A stretch of 48,734 nucleotides of DNA from Verrucomicrobiota bacterium (GTDB lineage: Bacteria > Verrucomicrobiota > Verrucomicrobiia > Verrucomicrobiales > DEV007): NCBI GenBank assembly GCA_020630975.1, contig JAHDID010000017.1, positions 56,299 to 105,032 of the forward strand, given 5' to 3'. Shown piece after piece: positions 42,601 through 48,734 of the stretch; the stretch's first letter is position 1; the number at the start of each line of letters is the position of its first letter. Below the pieces are notes generated by a model that ran no database searches, had not been told where the DNA came from, and saw nothing but the letters and a program-made list of their open reading frames with translations. The position numbers and the translations under genes were made by a program.

Positions 42601-42748
42601 GCGCCCCGCAGTCGCAGTGCTCAGCTCTCTAGACCTACATGTCGACAAGGGAAAACCCGAGATCGATGTGGTCCGCTACGAGACTAGCGCTCGTGTCTCG
42701 GGCGACCCGAGTAAAGTCGTCGGCTATGCAGGAGCTTTGATCACCTGA
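39683..42748 (+). CDS. AmmeMemoRadiSam triple fusion (radical SAM + AMMECR1 + Memo)
   Basis: The 1021-residue protein unites three AmmeMemoRadiSam components. Residues 1 to about 350 are the radical SAM enzyme: an N-terminal CDLCPRQC (18-25), the cluster motif CNLGCKFC (83-90) and a zinc-ribbon-like pair of Cys motifs (CPSC 300-303, CGSC 325-328). Residues 378-555 are AMMECR1-like (VGVFVSLKRG; LRSCCG where LRGCIG is usual; GLLLPQVAAEREWD). About 556-735 is unrecognised. About 745-1021 is Memo-like with expected metal residues His791, His821, Asp930, His933 and Cys971. The natural substrate of this system is not established. Translation may begin at ATG 39683 or GTG 39686. It stands alone on the plus strand. 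Confidence 0.93.
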   Translation: MVSRDTHWWHKEEDRIVCDLCPRQCRLRDGQRGFCFVRANQGDQMVLTTYGKSTGFCIDPIEKKPLNHFLPGTPILSFGTAGCNLGCKFCQNWSISKSREVEILSAEASPEAIVAAAKEHGCSSIAFTYNDPIIWAEYAIDVAKLARQEGIKTVAVSAGYITPEARRDFFPHLDAANIDLKAFTDEFYRSLAFARIDPVLDTLKWLKHESQVWFEITNLVIPTKNDSSEEIGRLVDWVLENLGPDVPLHFTAFHPDFKMQDLPRTPAETLQRARQQAIDSGIHYAYVGNVLDLERQSTYCPSCGNLVIERNHYELGKFDVLDSKCGSCNAPIAGVFAGQRGDWGRKRLPISIPTHTKHPEMIQNHTTKERKDFSEEDGRMLLGLADRCIRAALDDQPPPNFKHPLEDAMVVGVFVSLKRGSQVLRSCCGSLNEKKPAALKQLLMSAAKRAAVGDERFPRIDKRELPHLDLEVSVMHDLRDMPTDPNQRLASITIGRHGLIISHPKGRGLLLPQVAAEREWDAPTFLEQVCRKANLPTNTWLQPEASLKQFSATIFDRKADARDIDFRELSQEIHDAAFDYANAVLADGTGPSDIPSELSMQVPRAGWGMLIQVDRKRAEAAFHDRGPLSNMISAITREIYRPDAENKITNFLVFSHHVPLDPRDFPDRLKLIQPGQAVTVRNGGRTTISLKQGNANPLLKALKQSGNSPETWAKSNLDVGLHLGVNWMKSSNVSSVESPKQQASPPDTRPTAVAGRFYPGTEAEVKQELDQYYRSYLSEDKQSVRAIMLPHAGWKYCGDIIAETLGQIEIPDLVVILGPKHTPLGPRWSVSNSRHWQIPGAKIPVDEESASYLAANIDPLVRDSLAHQKEHGIEVLLPHLHHLNPNIRIAPIVVGSGTLKEFQEIGDVLNSFRKRIESDGEKVLFIISSDLNHFAEDAENRRLDKLALDAFVSGDTERLFHTCTKENISMCGMRPAVAVLSSLDLHVDKGKPEIDVVRYETSARVSGDPSKVVGYAGALIT

Positions 42749-42775
42749 TTTTTTTCAGCCGAACGTACGCCAAAG

Positions 42776-43936
42776 TTACAGTAGCGAATCGATCAAAACA
42801 TAAAGCCCGATCCCTGCTCCGAGCACAGACAGTGGAAACGCTATCCAATCGCGATAGATATGCTTATGGGTGAATTTGGCTTTCAACAGCGAGATCACCA
42901 CACATATCAATACCCATAGTAGATAGATACCCGCGAGGAATACCGCAAAACTGCCATTCAACACCTTGGCTTGCGGACTAGCAGCCATGACCATACCCAA
43001 GGCCGAAGCCGCCACTGCTACCAAAATCAAACGGAGCCAATGGGCAGGCAGCACAGGAGTCACATTATCCAGCGCCACTATCAGTAGACACACAGTCGCT
43101 ACCCAAAGGTAGGCATTCTGCCCTGGTACGATACCGGAGTGTACCAATGAAAACCCCAGGCTGTGGCAGACGATAAACATTCCAAGAGTCACGACCAATG
43201 GCTGGCGATGCACACCTAGTAACGTGAGAACGAATACCGCTAATGGAAAACCCAACCCATGTTGCCCCAGATTCGCCCTCAACCCCCTACCTAGTGACTC
43301 CAGCGTCACCGAGCCGGCAGAATCCTCACCATCCGTTTTCGTCTGGGTAGCAGCGGCAGAGACCGGCTCGACGATCTCAAAGGGGTCACCATCACTAAGC
43401 TGTTCTATATTTTCGATCTTACTATACTCACCTCCGAACATCACCTGTAGGCGCCTCTGCTCCTCACCGTTCTTTATCGTAGCCAAGATAGTCGACATAT
43501 CGGCGGTCTCTCTCAGGTAGAGGGCCAGCTCTCTGCCTGACTCGGGCAACTCACCCTGCCACACCGTTTCGTAGACCATTCTTTTCAGCTCGTCTGGGGT
43601 ATCTTCATCGGAGCGGTTCACCAGATTCGACACCAGGGATTGTGGCATCTCCTGCTCGTCTACCAGCACAGCGAGATTACTTTCCACAAAGGTACGTGCG
43701 GCCTGGTCTGGGCCGATCTCGTCATCGAGCTCTGCGTCTTGAGAGGACTCGACCTCGGTCTCCACCGTCAGCCGAAACCAGCGCTCATCGCGCGTCTCGA
43801 TCTCTAGCACCATCGATGCAGAGGATACCTGGTGGGCCAGCCCCGGCTGCTGTAGGCCTGCCAGCGCCAAAATCAGCAAACTCAACCGAACGCCTATATG
43901 GAGCACGGATCTAGTTGGCAGTGGAAGAGAGATCAT
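42776..43936 (-). CDS. HupE/UreJ-like membrane protein with large N-terminal extracytoplasmic domain
   Basis: From ATG 43936 the 386-residue product has a signal-like segment (VRLSLLILALAGLQQPGLA), then an extracytoplasmic domain (about 35-220). Six or so membrane helices follow, with GMFIVCHSLGFSLVHSGIVPGQNAYLWVATVC, resembling the HupE_UreJ_2 core (tafTlaHS). The usual metal-site lead G-x-E-H-x-x-x-G-x-D-H is replaced by GLRANLGQHGLGF, so metal transport is uncertain. Six more in-frame start codons lie upstream to 43987. It converges with the fusion gene (27 bp) and follows the receiver gene by 121 bp on the same strand. Confidence 0.65.
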   Translation of the reverse strand: MISLPLPTRSVLHIGVRLSLLILALAGLQQPGLAHQVSSASMVLEIETRDERWFRLTVETEVESSQDAELDDEIGPDQAARTFVESNLAVLVDEQEMPQSLVSNLVNRSDEDTPDELKRMVYETVWQGELPESGRELALYLRETADMSTILATIKNGEEQRRLQVMFGGEYSKIENIEQLSDGDPFEIVEPVSAAATQTKTDGEDSAGSVTLESLGRGLRANLGQHGLGFPLAVFVLTLLGVHRQPLVVTLGMFIVCHSLGFSLVHSGIVPGQNAYLWVATVCLLIVALDNVTPVLPAHWLRLILVAVAASALGMVMAASPQAKVLNGSFAVFLAGIYLLWVLICVVISLLKAKFTHKHIYRDWIAFPLSVLGAGIGLYVLIDSLL

Positions 43937-44057
43937 CAAATAAAGGAGAATCGACGTCCATCCGCCGAGCACCCTATTTTCCACCATCTGCGGCGATCCG
44001 ACAACCCCGCAAACGCTCAGCCTTCACAAGCCACGACTATGCCTGAGACTAAGAACT

Positions 44058-44468
44058 CTAGATAAAGTCGTAGCTGACCAACTCGTCATCCGGCTGGATC
44101 AAGCTAGCGATGGTCTCCTCCACCTCGGAGACGACCATGGGTTTAGCATGCACGGCATCCACATTCGCCTTCGCATCCTCGGCCTCCAGCACCGCCTCAT
44201 AGAAGCCTGTGAGGATCACGATCGGGATGTCAGGCGCGATCTCACGCAATTCTTTGGCCAAATCCAGACCCGTCATTTCCGGCATCATCTGGTCAGTGAT
44301 CACCAGATCGACACTAGTCGGGTCTGCCGCGATGAACTGCAGGACCACATCTGGGGAATTAAAGGCATTCACCTGGTAGCCTTTCTTTTTCAGCATTAGC
44401 GATGCCGATTTGAGGATGATCGGGTCGTCATCGACCAATACTAGACTATTTCCGGGAAGGTTATTCAT
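44058..44468 (-). CDS. Stand-alone response regulator receiver (REC) protein
   Basis: The 136-residue product is one receiver domain: acidic pocket VDDDP (Asp13-Asp15), phosphoacceptor Asp59 in LVITDQMMPEMTG, Thr87 in VILTG and Lys109 in HAKPM. All key residues are present, so phosphorylation is expected. There is no output domain. It is the last gene of the OmpA cluster, 92 bp after the preceding gene, and a 48-bp inverted repeat lies immediately before its start (44472-44519). How a signal is received is unknown; no histidine kinase is in the window. Confidence 0.9.
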   Translation of the reverse strand: MNNLPGNSLVLVDDDPIILKSASLMLKKKGYQVNAFNSPDVVLQFIAADPTSVDLVITDQMMPEMTGLDLAKELREIAPDIPIVILTGFYEAVLEAEDAKANVDAVHAKPMVVSEVEETIASLIQPDDELVSYDFI

Positions 44469-44471
44469 GCC

Positions 44472-44519
44472 TATAAAAACAAAACAGTGATAAAATTTAT
44501 CACTGTTATTGTTTTTATA
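44472..44519 (-). promoter_or_regulatory. Long inverted repeat immediately upstream of the receiver gene
   Basis: The 23-bp left arm (44472-44494) matches the reverse complement of the 24-bp right arm (44496-44519) except for one inserted base, around a one-base centre. On the minus strand the hairpin ends in a T-rich run (TTTTGTTTTTAT) and stops three bases before the ATG at 44468. It could terminate transcription of the OmpA gene, mask the receiver ribosome site, or bind a protein; no promoter is obvious between. Confidence 0.75.
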
Positions 44520-44560
44520 AACTTAAAATTCTTCCTTTCGTTGAGAAAGGCGCTCAGGCA

Positions 44561-46075
44561 TCACAGCCCGACCGACACTGTAACCGATGGCGGAGACAAA
44601 ATCCGGCCCTCGTCTGAGAGACTGATATCGTCTGTCGTCAGTTGGCTATCCTCCACCCCACGCTCGGTTAATTTTTTCTTCACCGCCAACACTCGGCGAG
44701 AAGACAGCAGTTGTTTGAAGTCGTTGCTGGATGCCAGATCTTCAAGCCCCTGGATCTTTACGATCCGCTTATCATTCCCCTCTTTGGATCCCTCTACGAT
44801 CGACTGCAGTTTCACTAGCTCGCTCTCCTTGAGATAAGCACTATTCGCATCGAAGAAAATATTCGAAATCAGCGGGCCCTCTACCTTACGAGCAGGTGGT
44901 GCCGGTTTCGCAGGCTTGGGCGGTGCTGCTGGTGGCGGTGGTGTGACTGGCAGCGGTATCGGTGGCTTCGCTGCAACACTAGCAGCAGCAGGCTTAGGCT
45001 CAGGCTGGGCTTTATCAGCATCTGCAGTATCTGCTACCTCAGGCTTCTTCTCCTCTTTATCCTTATCCAGGGCCGACTTGCCAGTCGCTACAGCGGCGAC
45101 ACTGGCAGCTGCGGTCGCTGCAGCAGCTCCCACTTTGGCGATGGCGCTCTTAGCTCCGTCCTGCTTATCCTTATCGTCATCGCTAGACTCAGATTTATCA
45201 GCCGCCGAGGTCGTCTTCTTCTCCTCTTCATCGGAGAGTTTGGTAAATTCAAAGGTCTTTGAGTCCTCTTTCTGCTCTGCGCTATCATCCTCGTCAGCAG
45301 CTTTTTCCGCCTTAGCCACAGCCTGCTCGGGCTCTGCGACGGTGTTAGACACATTGCTGTTGTTTTCCGATATCTCCCAGACGATAGGCTCCAGCTTGGG
45401 GCGGCCCTCGCTGTCAGCATTCTCTCCACTGTCACCTGATGTATCAGCCGCATCGCCTTCGCGGAACCACCCTGTCACGCCGTGCGAGGGCTGTGTGGTG
45501 CTCTCTGGCAGCTCAGGGCGCTCTTCATCTATCCACACCACTTCCTCATCGCTGATGTCCTTTGCAGGAGCAGGCACAGGCGCTGGCTTTTGGAATGCGG
45601 GATCGGGCTCGTCAAAAGGATCTCTGGCGGGGACCTCCGAAACGGAGAACATCGCATCGCCAGCGACTGCTGCAGTAGCAGCGCCGATCGCAGCAGCTGA
45701 AGGACCAAAGTCGAGTCCACCCATCGTCACCGGTGGTTCCTCTTCCGAAGCCACGTTGCTCAGCGATTCGTCTGCCGAATTCACTTCCCGATCCTCTAGA
45801 TTAGCGATCAATGATCCCAAGCTAGGCTGATCTCCAGAACTAACGGCAGCACGGATGGATGCAGCTTGAGCGGGACTATCGGCATACTGGGCCGCGTCTT
45901 TCGCCGCAGCAGTAGCAGAGTCGACTCCCTTTTTACCACCCATACCCTCTAGAGCTTCGATCAAACGATCGAGAGACTCAGAGATTTCTCCTTGCTGCTG
46001 TAGCACAGCCTTAGCTTGCTCAGTTTGGATACGAGCTTTATCACGGAGAGCTTTTAGGTGCTCAAGCTGATTCAT
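44561..46075 (-). CDS. Acidic/Pro-rich protein with C-terminal OmpA-like domain
   Basis: From ATG 46075 the 504-residue product begins NQLEHLKALRDKARIQTEQ. It has a short coiled coil (about 1-45), a long acidic low-complexity region rich in Glu, Asp, Ser and Ala (about 55-330), a Pro-rich linker with PPPPAAPPKPAKPAPP and a C-terminal OmpA-like fold (about 405-500). In the OmpA part, SNIFFDANSAYLKESELVKLQSIV and SSRRVLAVKKKLTERGV follow the family pattern, but the usual GhTD motif reads QGLED. An Ala-rich helix (GAAAATAAASVAAVATG) might be a membrane segment. No signal peptide seen. Confidence 0.75.
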   Translation of the reverse strand: MNQLEHLKALRDKARIQTEQAKAVLQQQGEISESLDRLIEALEGMGGKKGVDSATAAAKDAAQYADSPAQAASIRAAVSSGDQPSLGSLIANLEDREVNSADESLSNVASEEEPPVTMGGLDFGPSAAAIGAATAAVAGDAMFSVSEVPARDPFDEPDPAFQKPAPVPAPAKDISDEEVVWIDEERPELPESTTQPSHGVTGWFREGDAADTSGDSGENADSEGRPKLEPIVWEISENNSNVSNTVAEPEQAVAKAEKAADEDDSAEQKEDSKTFEFTKLSDEEEKKTTSAADKSESSDDDKDKQDGAKSAIAKVGAAAATAAASVAAVATGKSALDKDKEEKKPEVADTADADKAQPEPKPAAASVAAKPPIPLPVTPPPPAAPPKPAKPAPPARKVEGPLISNIFFDANSAYLKESELVKLQSIVEGSKEGNDKRIVKIQGLEDLASSNDFKQLLSSRRVLAVKKKLTERGVEDSQLTTDDISLSDEGRILSPPSVTVSVGL

Positions 46076-46152
46076 GCACAAACCTAACGGACGGGCTAGG
46101 CAGGACAACAAAATTTTTTTTAGTGTTGCAAAAAAAGCACGATTTTTCTGCC

Positions 46153-46425
46153 TTATTTGGAAGAAAGACGCTCTCGACGCACTTGGCTATCGACTGTAGC
46201 CCGATAAATCTCCATTCGTTCGAAGTCACGAGCGTTCTCCCTCTCGACCTCCAAAACAGCTGCTCTACCCCTCCGGTAGAAAGGAGCAGCAGCTAAAACC
46301 GCCAGAATCATGACGAACAGAGCGTAAGTAGCCAACAGCCACCACTGCCCAGTCTGGCTGAGACCATCGCCATCGCGCAGGGCCTCAGGGAGCATTCCTA
46401 TCGGGTTTAGGGAGAGCATCATCAT
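46153..46425 (-). CDS. Small single-span membrane protein
   Basis: The 90-residue product has one membrane segment (about residues 28-48, WWLLATYALFVMILAVLAAAP), then RRGR and a basic, Glu- and Arg-rich cytoplasmic tail. It lies between the two OmpA-domain genes (11 and 77 bp gaps) and is presumably cotranscribed. Alternative in-frame ATG starts exist at the N-terminus (MMM). Family not recognised. Confidence 0.65.
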   Translation of the reverse strand: MMMLSLNPIGMLPEALRDGDGLSQTGQWWLLATYALFVMILAVLAAAPFYRRGRAAVLEVERENARDFERMEIYRATVDSQVRRERLSSK

Positions 46426-46436
46426 GGTAATTGGCC

Positions 46437-47930
46437 TTAGTTGATCACCTCTGCGACGGGTAGCAGCACGATCTCGACCCGCCGCGCCCGCCAGCTATCC
46501 TCTCGAGAGTTCGCTAGCGCGGGGTCCAGACCACGGCTGCTAGTGACTAGTAGCTCAGGCTCGACTCCTAGCTCGGTCAGAAACTGCTGCACAGACTCGA
46601 CTCTCTCACTGCTGATCGCTTTGCCCTCGGCATCGTCCTCGTCGGCACAGGCATAGGCCGATAGGCTCAGCTGCTGACCGGAGTCGATCACACCACGGGC
46701 GATGCGGCTCAGCAGTTTGGCTCCGTCCTCACCGATCTCGTCGCTACCTCTGTCGAAATAGACCACAGACTTCTGTCCCGGCGACTGACTGCTCACTCTG
46801 CTGCGCTGGTTGTTAGATTGCGAGAGTCTATTGATGTCGACATCACCGCTACCGCTCTCCACTGGCGCTACCTCTCGGGGCTGCTGCACACCGGCTAGCT
46901 GCTCCTGGAGATTTTCTACCATCGATGTGAGAGCCTTGATCTCGGCGCTACCACCGCCCTGATCGAGCAGACGCTCGAGATTATCGACACGCTTATCCCG
47001 GCGCTCCAGCTCCTCGAGTAGCATATCCATACGTGCATTAGTATTGCGCAGTTCTTCGCGCTCGGCCTCCACATCGGGATCGTGATCAGCAGCCAAAGCC
47101 TGCTCCAGCTCGAGGCTGAGTCGATTGCGCTCCTGTCGAGCCACGCTCAGCTCCTCATTAGCCTTGGCTAGCTTGGTGCGCAGCTCCTCAGAGTCTTGGT
47201 CCTGTTGCTTCTGGTCCGCCCACTTGGCGACCAGCTTGTCCACTGCAGCTTTGAGCTCGTGGTTCTGCTTGCGCATCTGCTCGACATCTTTGGTCTTTTG
47301 GTCGAATTGCTCTTTCAGTCGTGCCAACTCACCGACCCGCTTTTTCAGCTCGCCATCCAGTCGCTCATTGCTAGCTTTGATCTCGGCATTGGCTCCGGCT
47401 TTTGGCTCGCGCAGCAGTCGGATCTGCTCAGTCATCTCCTCGACTCGCTTCTGATGAGACTCGACTTTCTCTTCCATGGCGAGAGTCATCGACTTTACCT
47501 TAGACTCGAGATTACGGATCTTATCGTCGCGCTCCTCGATACCAGAGGCCTCTCGCTGCAGCGACTCGACCTCGCGGCGAGATAATGCTGAGCGGCTAGA
47601 CGAGATCTCGCCCAGCTCCTCCTCCAGCTGAGATATCGTCTGCTCACGGTCACGCAACTCGGCATTGAGATCGTTTTCGCGGGCTTGAGCATCGCTAGAC
47701 TCGTCGGATAGGCGCTGGCCCAGTTTTTCCACCAGCTGACTCTGGCTGATCCCTAGAGTGGCCCACTGCCCGGCGAGATAAGCGCTATCACTCAACGCAC
47801 GCTCGAGTCGGCGGGCATTTTTGCCCCAGATCTGCCGCGCCAACAGCACACCCAGATAGGTCGCCAAGAATCCCGTGACGGTAAATACCAACCAGGCAGG
47901 CAGGCCATTGATGAGTGTCGCTTGTATCAT
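46437..47930 (-). CDS. Membrane protein with long coiled coil and C-terminal OmpA-like domain
   Basis: The 497-residue product has an N-terminal membrane anchor (about 11-35, PAWLVFTVTGFLATYLGVLLA), a long coiled coil (about 55-340) and a C-terminal OmpA-like domain (about 380-490). The last contains SVVYFDRGSDEIGEDGAKLLSRIA, LSLSAYACADEDDAEGKAISSERVESVQQFL and RARRVEIVLLP. OmpA-like folds bind peptidoglycan; the layout recalls MotB- or TolR-like and other envelope-spanning proteins, but no MotA/TolQ partner is in the window. Neighbouring small membrane proteins suggest one complex. The OmpA motif varies from the consensus (YACADEDD in place of GHTDxxG). Confidence 0.82.
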   Translation of the reverse strand: MIQATLINGLPAWLVFTVTGFLATYLGVLLARQIWGKNARRLERALSDSAYLAGQWATLGISQSQLVEKLGQRLSDESSDAQARENDLNAELRDREQTISQLEEELGEISSSRSALSRREVESLQREASGIEERDDKIRNLESKVKSMTLAMEEKVESHQKRVEEMTEQIRLLREPKAGANAEIKASNERLDGELKKRVGELARLKEQFDQKTKDVEQMRKQNHELKAAVDKLVAKWADQKQQDQDSEELRTKLAKANEELSVARQERNRLSLELEQALAADHDPDVEAEREELRNTNARMDMLLEELERRDKRVDNLERLLDQGGGSAEIKALTSMVENLQEQLAGVQQPREVAPVESGSGDVDINRLSQSNNQRSRVSSQSPGQKSVVYFDRGSDEIGEDGAKLLSRIARGVIDSGQQLSLSAYACADEDDAEGKAISSERVESVQQFLTELGVEPELLVTSSRGLDPALANSREDSWRARRVEIVLLPVAEVIN

Positions 47931-47947
47931 AGCTAATCGGTCAGATT

Positions 47948-48205
47948 TTAGGAATTCGTTCGCTTCATGAGCACAGTCACATCCTGCCGCAACTTCACGA
48001 CATCTCGGCTGACTAGATCGTACTCACCTTGCAACTGTTTCATGGCACCTTCGATGGTGTCAGCCTGTACCTTGGCACCATGACAGTACTTGCGCCCTAT
48101 CACCACGCCCATGACGATGCAAAACAAGGCGAAAAGAAGGACCAGCCATACAGGAGCACTCTGAGCGAGTACGATTTGGGGATTTTGTAGTGTTTGAAGC
48201 AGCAT
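47948..48205 (-). CDS. Small membrane protein, first gene of the OmpA cluster
   Basis: The 85-residue product has one hydrophobic segment (about residues 17-38, APVWLVLLFALFCIVMGVVIG) and a charged tail with a predicted short coiled coil (QADTIEGAMKQLQGEYDLVSRDVVKLRQDVTVLM). Its stop lies 17 bp before the coiled-coil OmpA gene, so it is probably the first gene of that operon. Not recognised beyond this. Its upstream 529 bp holds no gene. Confidence 0.65.
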   Translation of the reverse strand: MLLQTLQNPQIVLAQSAPVWLVLLFALFCIVMGVVIGRKYCHGAKVQADTIEGAMKQLQGEYDLVSRDVVKLRQDVTVLMKRTNS

Positions 48206-48549
48206 AATCAGAATTGCTCTTCAAAAGATGAAAGACAACAGATCCAGATTGTCAAGCTTACTTAATAAAAATCTAAGCAGAAAACCGCATCAAAATGGAG
48301 CGAAACCATCGCTTTAGCTGAGAAATTGCTCCCAAAGTCATACCTTTTGATCTCATTGCGCAGAACCGTGACCACAGGCTCAGCCCATCCACCAACTGAT
48401 GCAATGCGAAGCCAATGCACCTAACCAGAAGGCGGAGCCACATCCCCACGCACGAATACTCGTCTCCCACCTCAGGTACTCGACAGACATTCTGATCACC
48501 TGCTCTCAACCCCAAAATAGGACTGCCAAAGCATCCCGCGTACTGGGAA

Positions 48550-48568
48550 CGGCGGTTTGCAACCGCCG
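48550..48568. repeat. Short perfect palindrome
   Basis: CGGCGGTT (48550-48557) and AACCGCCG (48561-48568) are perfect arms around TGC. The form is like dispersed palindromic repeats; a second copy was not found in the window. Confidence 0.6.
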
Positions 48569-48652
48569 GACAACCCCAGCCCACCCTTCGAGCCCAAATC
48601 AAGCAACTCCACCTTGAGCTCCGCAGTTATTCACAGATTAGCTCAGATGGAG

Positions 48653-48670
48653 CACAGATTACACAGATTT
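48653..48670 (+). repeat. Left arm of an 18-nt inverted repeat
   Basis: CACAGATTACACAGATTT is the exact reverse complement of the last 18 bases of the window (48717-48734). The repeat may continue beyond the window edge. Related TCACAGATTAGCTCAGAT lies just before it. Confidence 0.7.
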
Positions 48671-48716
48671 GCCGTACCCATCGCCCCACCAAAAATATCT
48701 GCACAACCAAGCAAAA

Positions 48717-48734
48717 AAATCTGTGTAATCTGTG
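48717..48734 (-). repeat. Right arm of an 18-nt inverted repeat (at window edge)
   Basis: AAATCTGTGTAATCTGTG ends exactly at the window border and pairs perfectly with 48653-48670. Similar CACAGATT-type sequences are common dispersed repeats in several phyla, from memory. Confidence 0.7.

Larger units (their letters stand above)
48206..48734. other. Non-coding, repeat-bearing end of window
   Basis: I find no supportable gene in these 529 bp. The region carries a palindrome (48550-48568) and a pair of 18-nt inverted repeats (48653-48670, 48717-48734). The stretch nearest 48205 must hold the OmpA-cluster promoter, but I could not pick it out; TTTTATTAAGTAAGC on the minus strand (near 48257-48271) is AT-rich. 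Confidence 0.5.

Noticed and set aside
44916-45830. Long Ser/Ala-rich plus-strand reading frame (about 304 codons)
   Set aside because: It lies antisense to the OmpA-domain gene, is low-complexity and mirrors the acidic/Ala-rich codons of that gene.
48273-48602. 109-codon minus-strand frame in the terminal gap
   Set aside because: Composition and content look non-coding (Arg/Gly/Cys/Trp mix, no recognisable fold) and it covers the 48550 palindrome.

Overview
The window reads as a chromosomal segment of a Verrucomicrobiota bacterium, probably from the Verrucomicrobiales. This is an inference from gene content. It carries a PSD1/DUF1549-DUF1553 cytochrome protein paired with a DUF1501 protein, a formylglycine sulfatase, a DUF1080 (3-keto-disaccharide hydrolase) protein, a Tat-exported Gfo/Idh/MocA oxidoreductase, a TIGR03643/DUF2805 protein and many small orphan membrane proteins. 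Base composition is moderately GC-rich. The tetranucleotide CTAG, usually rare in bacteria, is common here. No rRNA, tRNA, CRISPR array, prophage or intact transposase was seen.

Layout. 1-3.4 kb (minus strand): a partial membrane protein, accA, a LysM protein with a degenerate L,D-transpeptidase domain, an orphan gene and acpP. 3.5-5 kb (plus): thiH-thiS. 5-9.7 kb: a secreted haem-motif protein, PPK2 polyphosphate kinase, hemW, gmk and a DUF2805 protein. 9.7-10.4 kb: a Phd/VapC toxin-antitoxin pair with a perfect palindrome at the start codon. 10.4-18.8 kb: DUF1080, a PAS-only protein, an LsrF-type thiolase divergent from an AraC regulator, a sulfatase, DUF58, DUF971 and a MerC-like transporter. 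18.8-33.5 kb (almost all minus): an Mrr-like membrane protein, DUF1501/PSD1, the oxidoreductase, and a sugar-acid block (YjhG-type dehydratase, SDR, quinone-type D-lactate dehydrogenase), followed by LprI-like and thioredoxin-like exported proteins. 33.5-37.5 kb (minus): a second class I aldolase, a PH-like protein, a Pro/Gln-rich adaptor-like protein and an HI0933 flavoprotein. 37.6-42.7 kb (plus): a small membrane protein, an exported discoidin-domain protein and a 1021-residue fusion of all three AmmeMemoRadiSam components. 42.8-48.2 kb (minus): a HupE/UreJ-like protein and a five-gene cluster of two OmpA-domain proteins, two small membrane proteins and a stand-alone receiver domain. 48.2-48.7 kb is non-coding and repeat-bearing.

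The strongest candidates for undescribed biology are: (i) the single-chain radical SAM-AMMECR1-spacer-Memo protein, with metal-site residues of all parts present; (ii) a 13-bp motif repeated at an exact 21-bp pitch in three separate intergenic regions, two of them bordering aldolase genes; (iii) the OmpA/OmpA/small-TM/receiver cluster with a long inverted repeat just before the receiver gene; (iv) two enzyme-like domains (L,D-transpeptidase, Mrr nuclease) that have lost catalytic residues and are fused to membrane segments; (v) an H-type pseudoknot-compatible RNA element after 26313. Functions are assigned from motifs read by eye; no database search was run.
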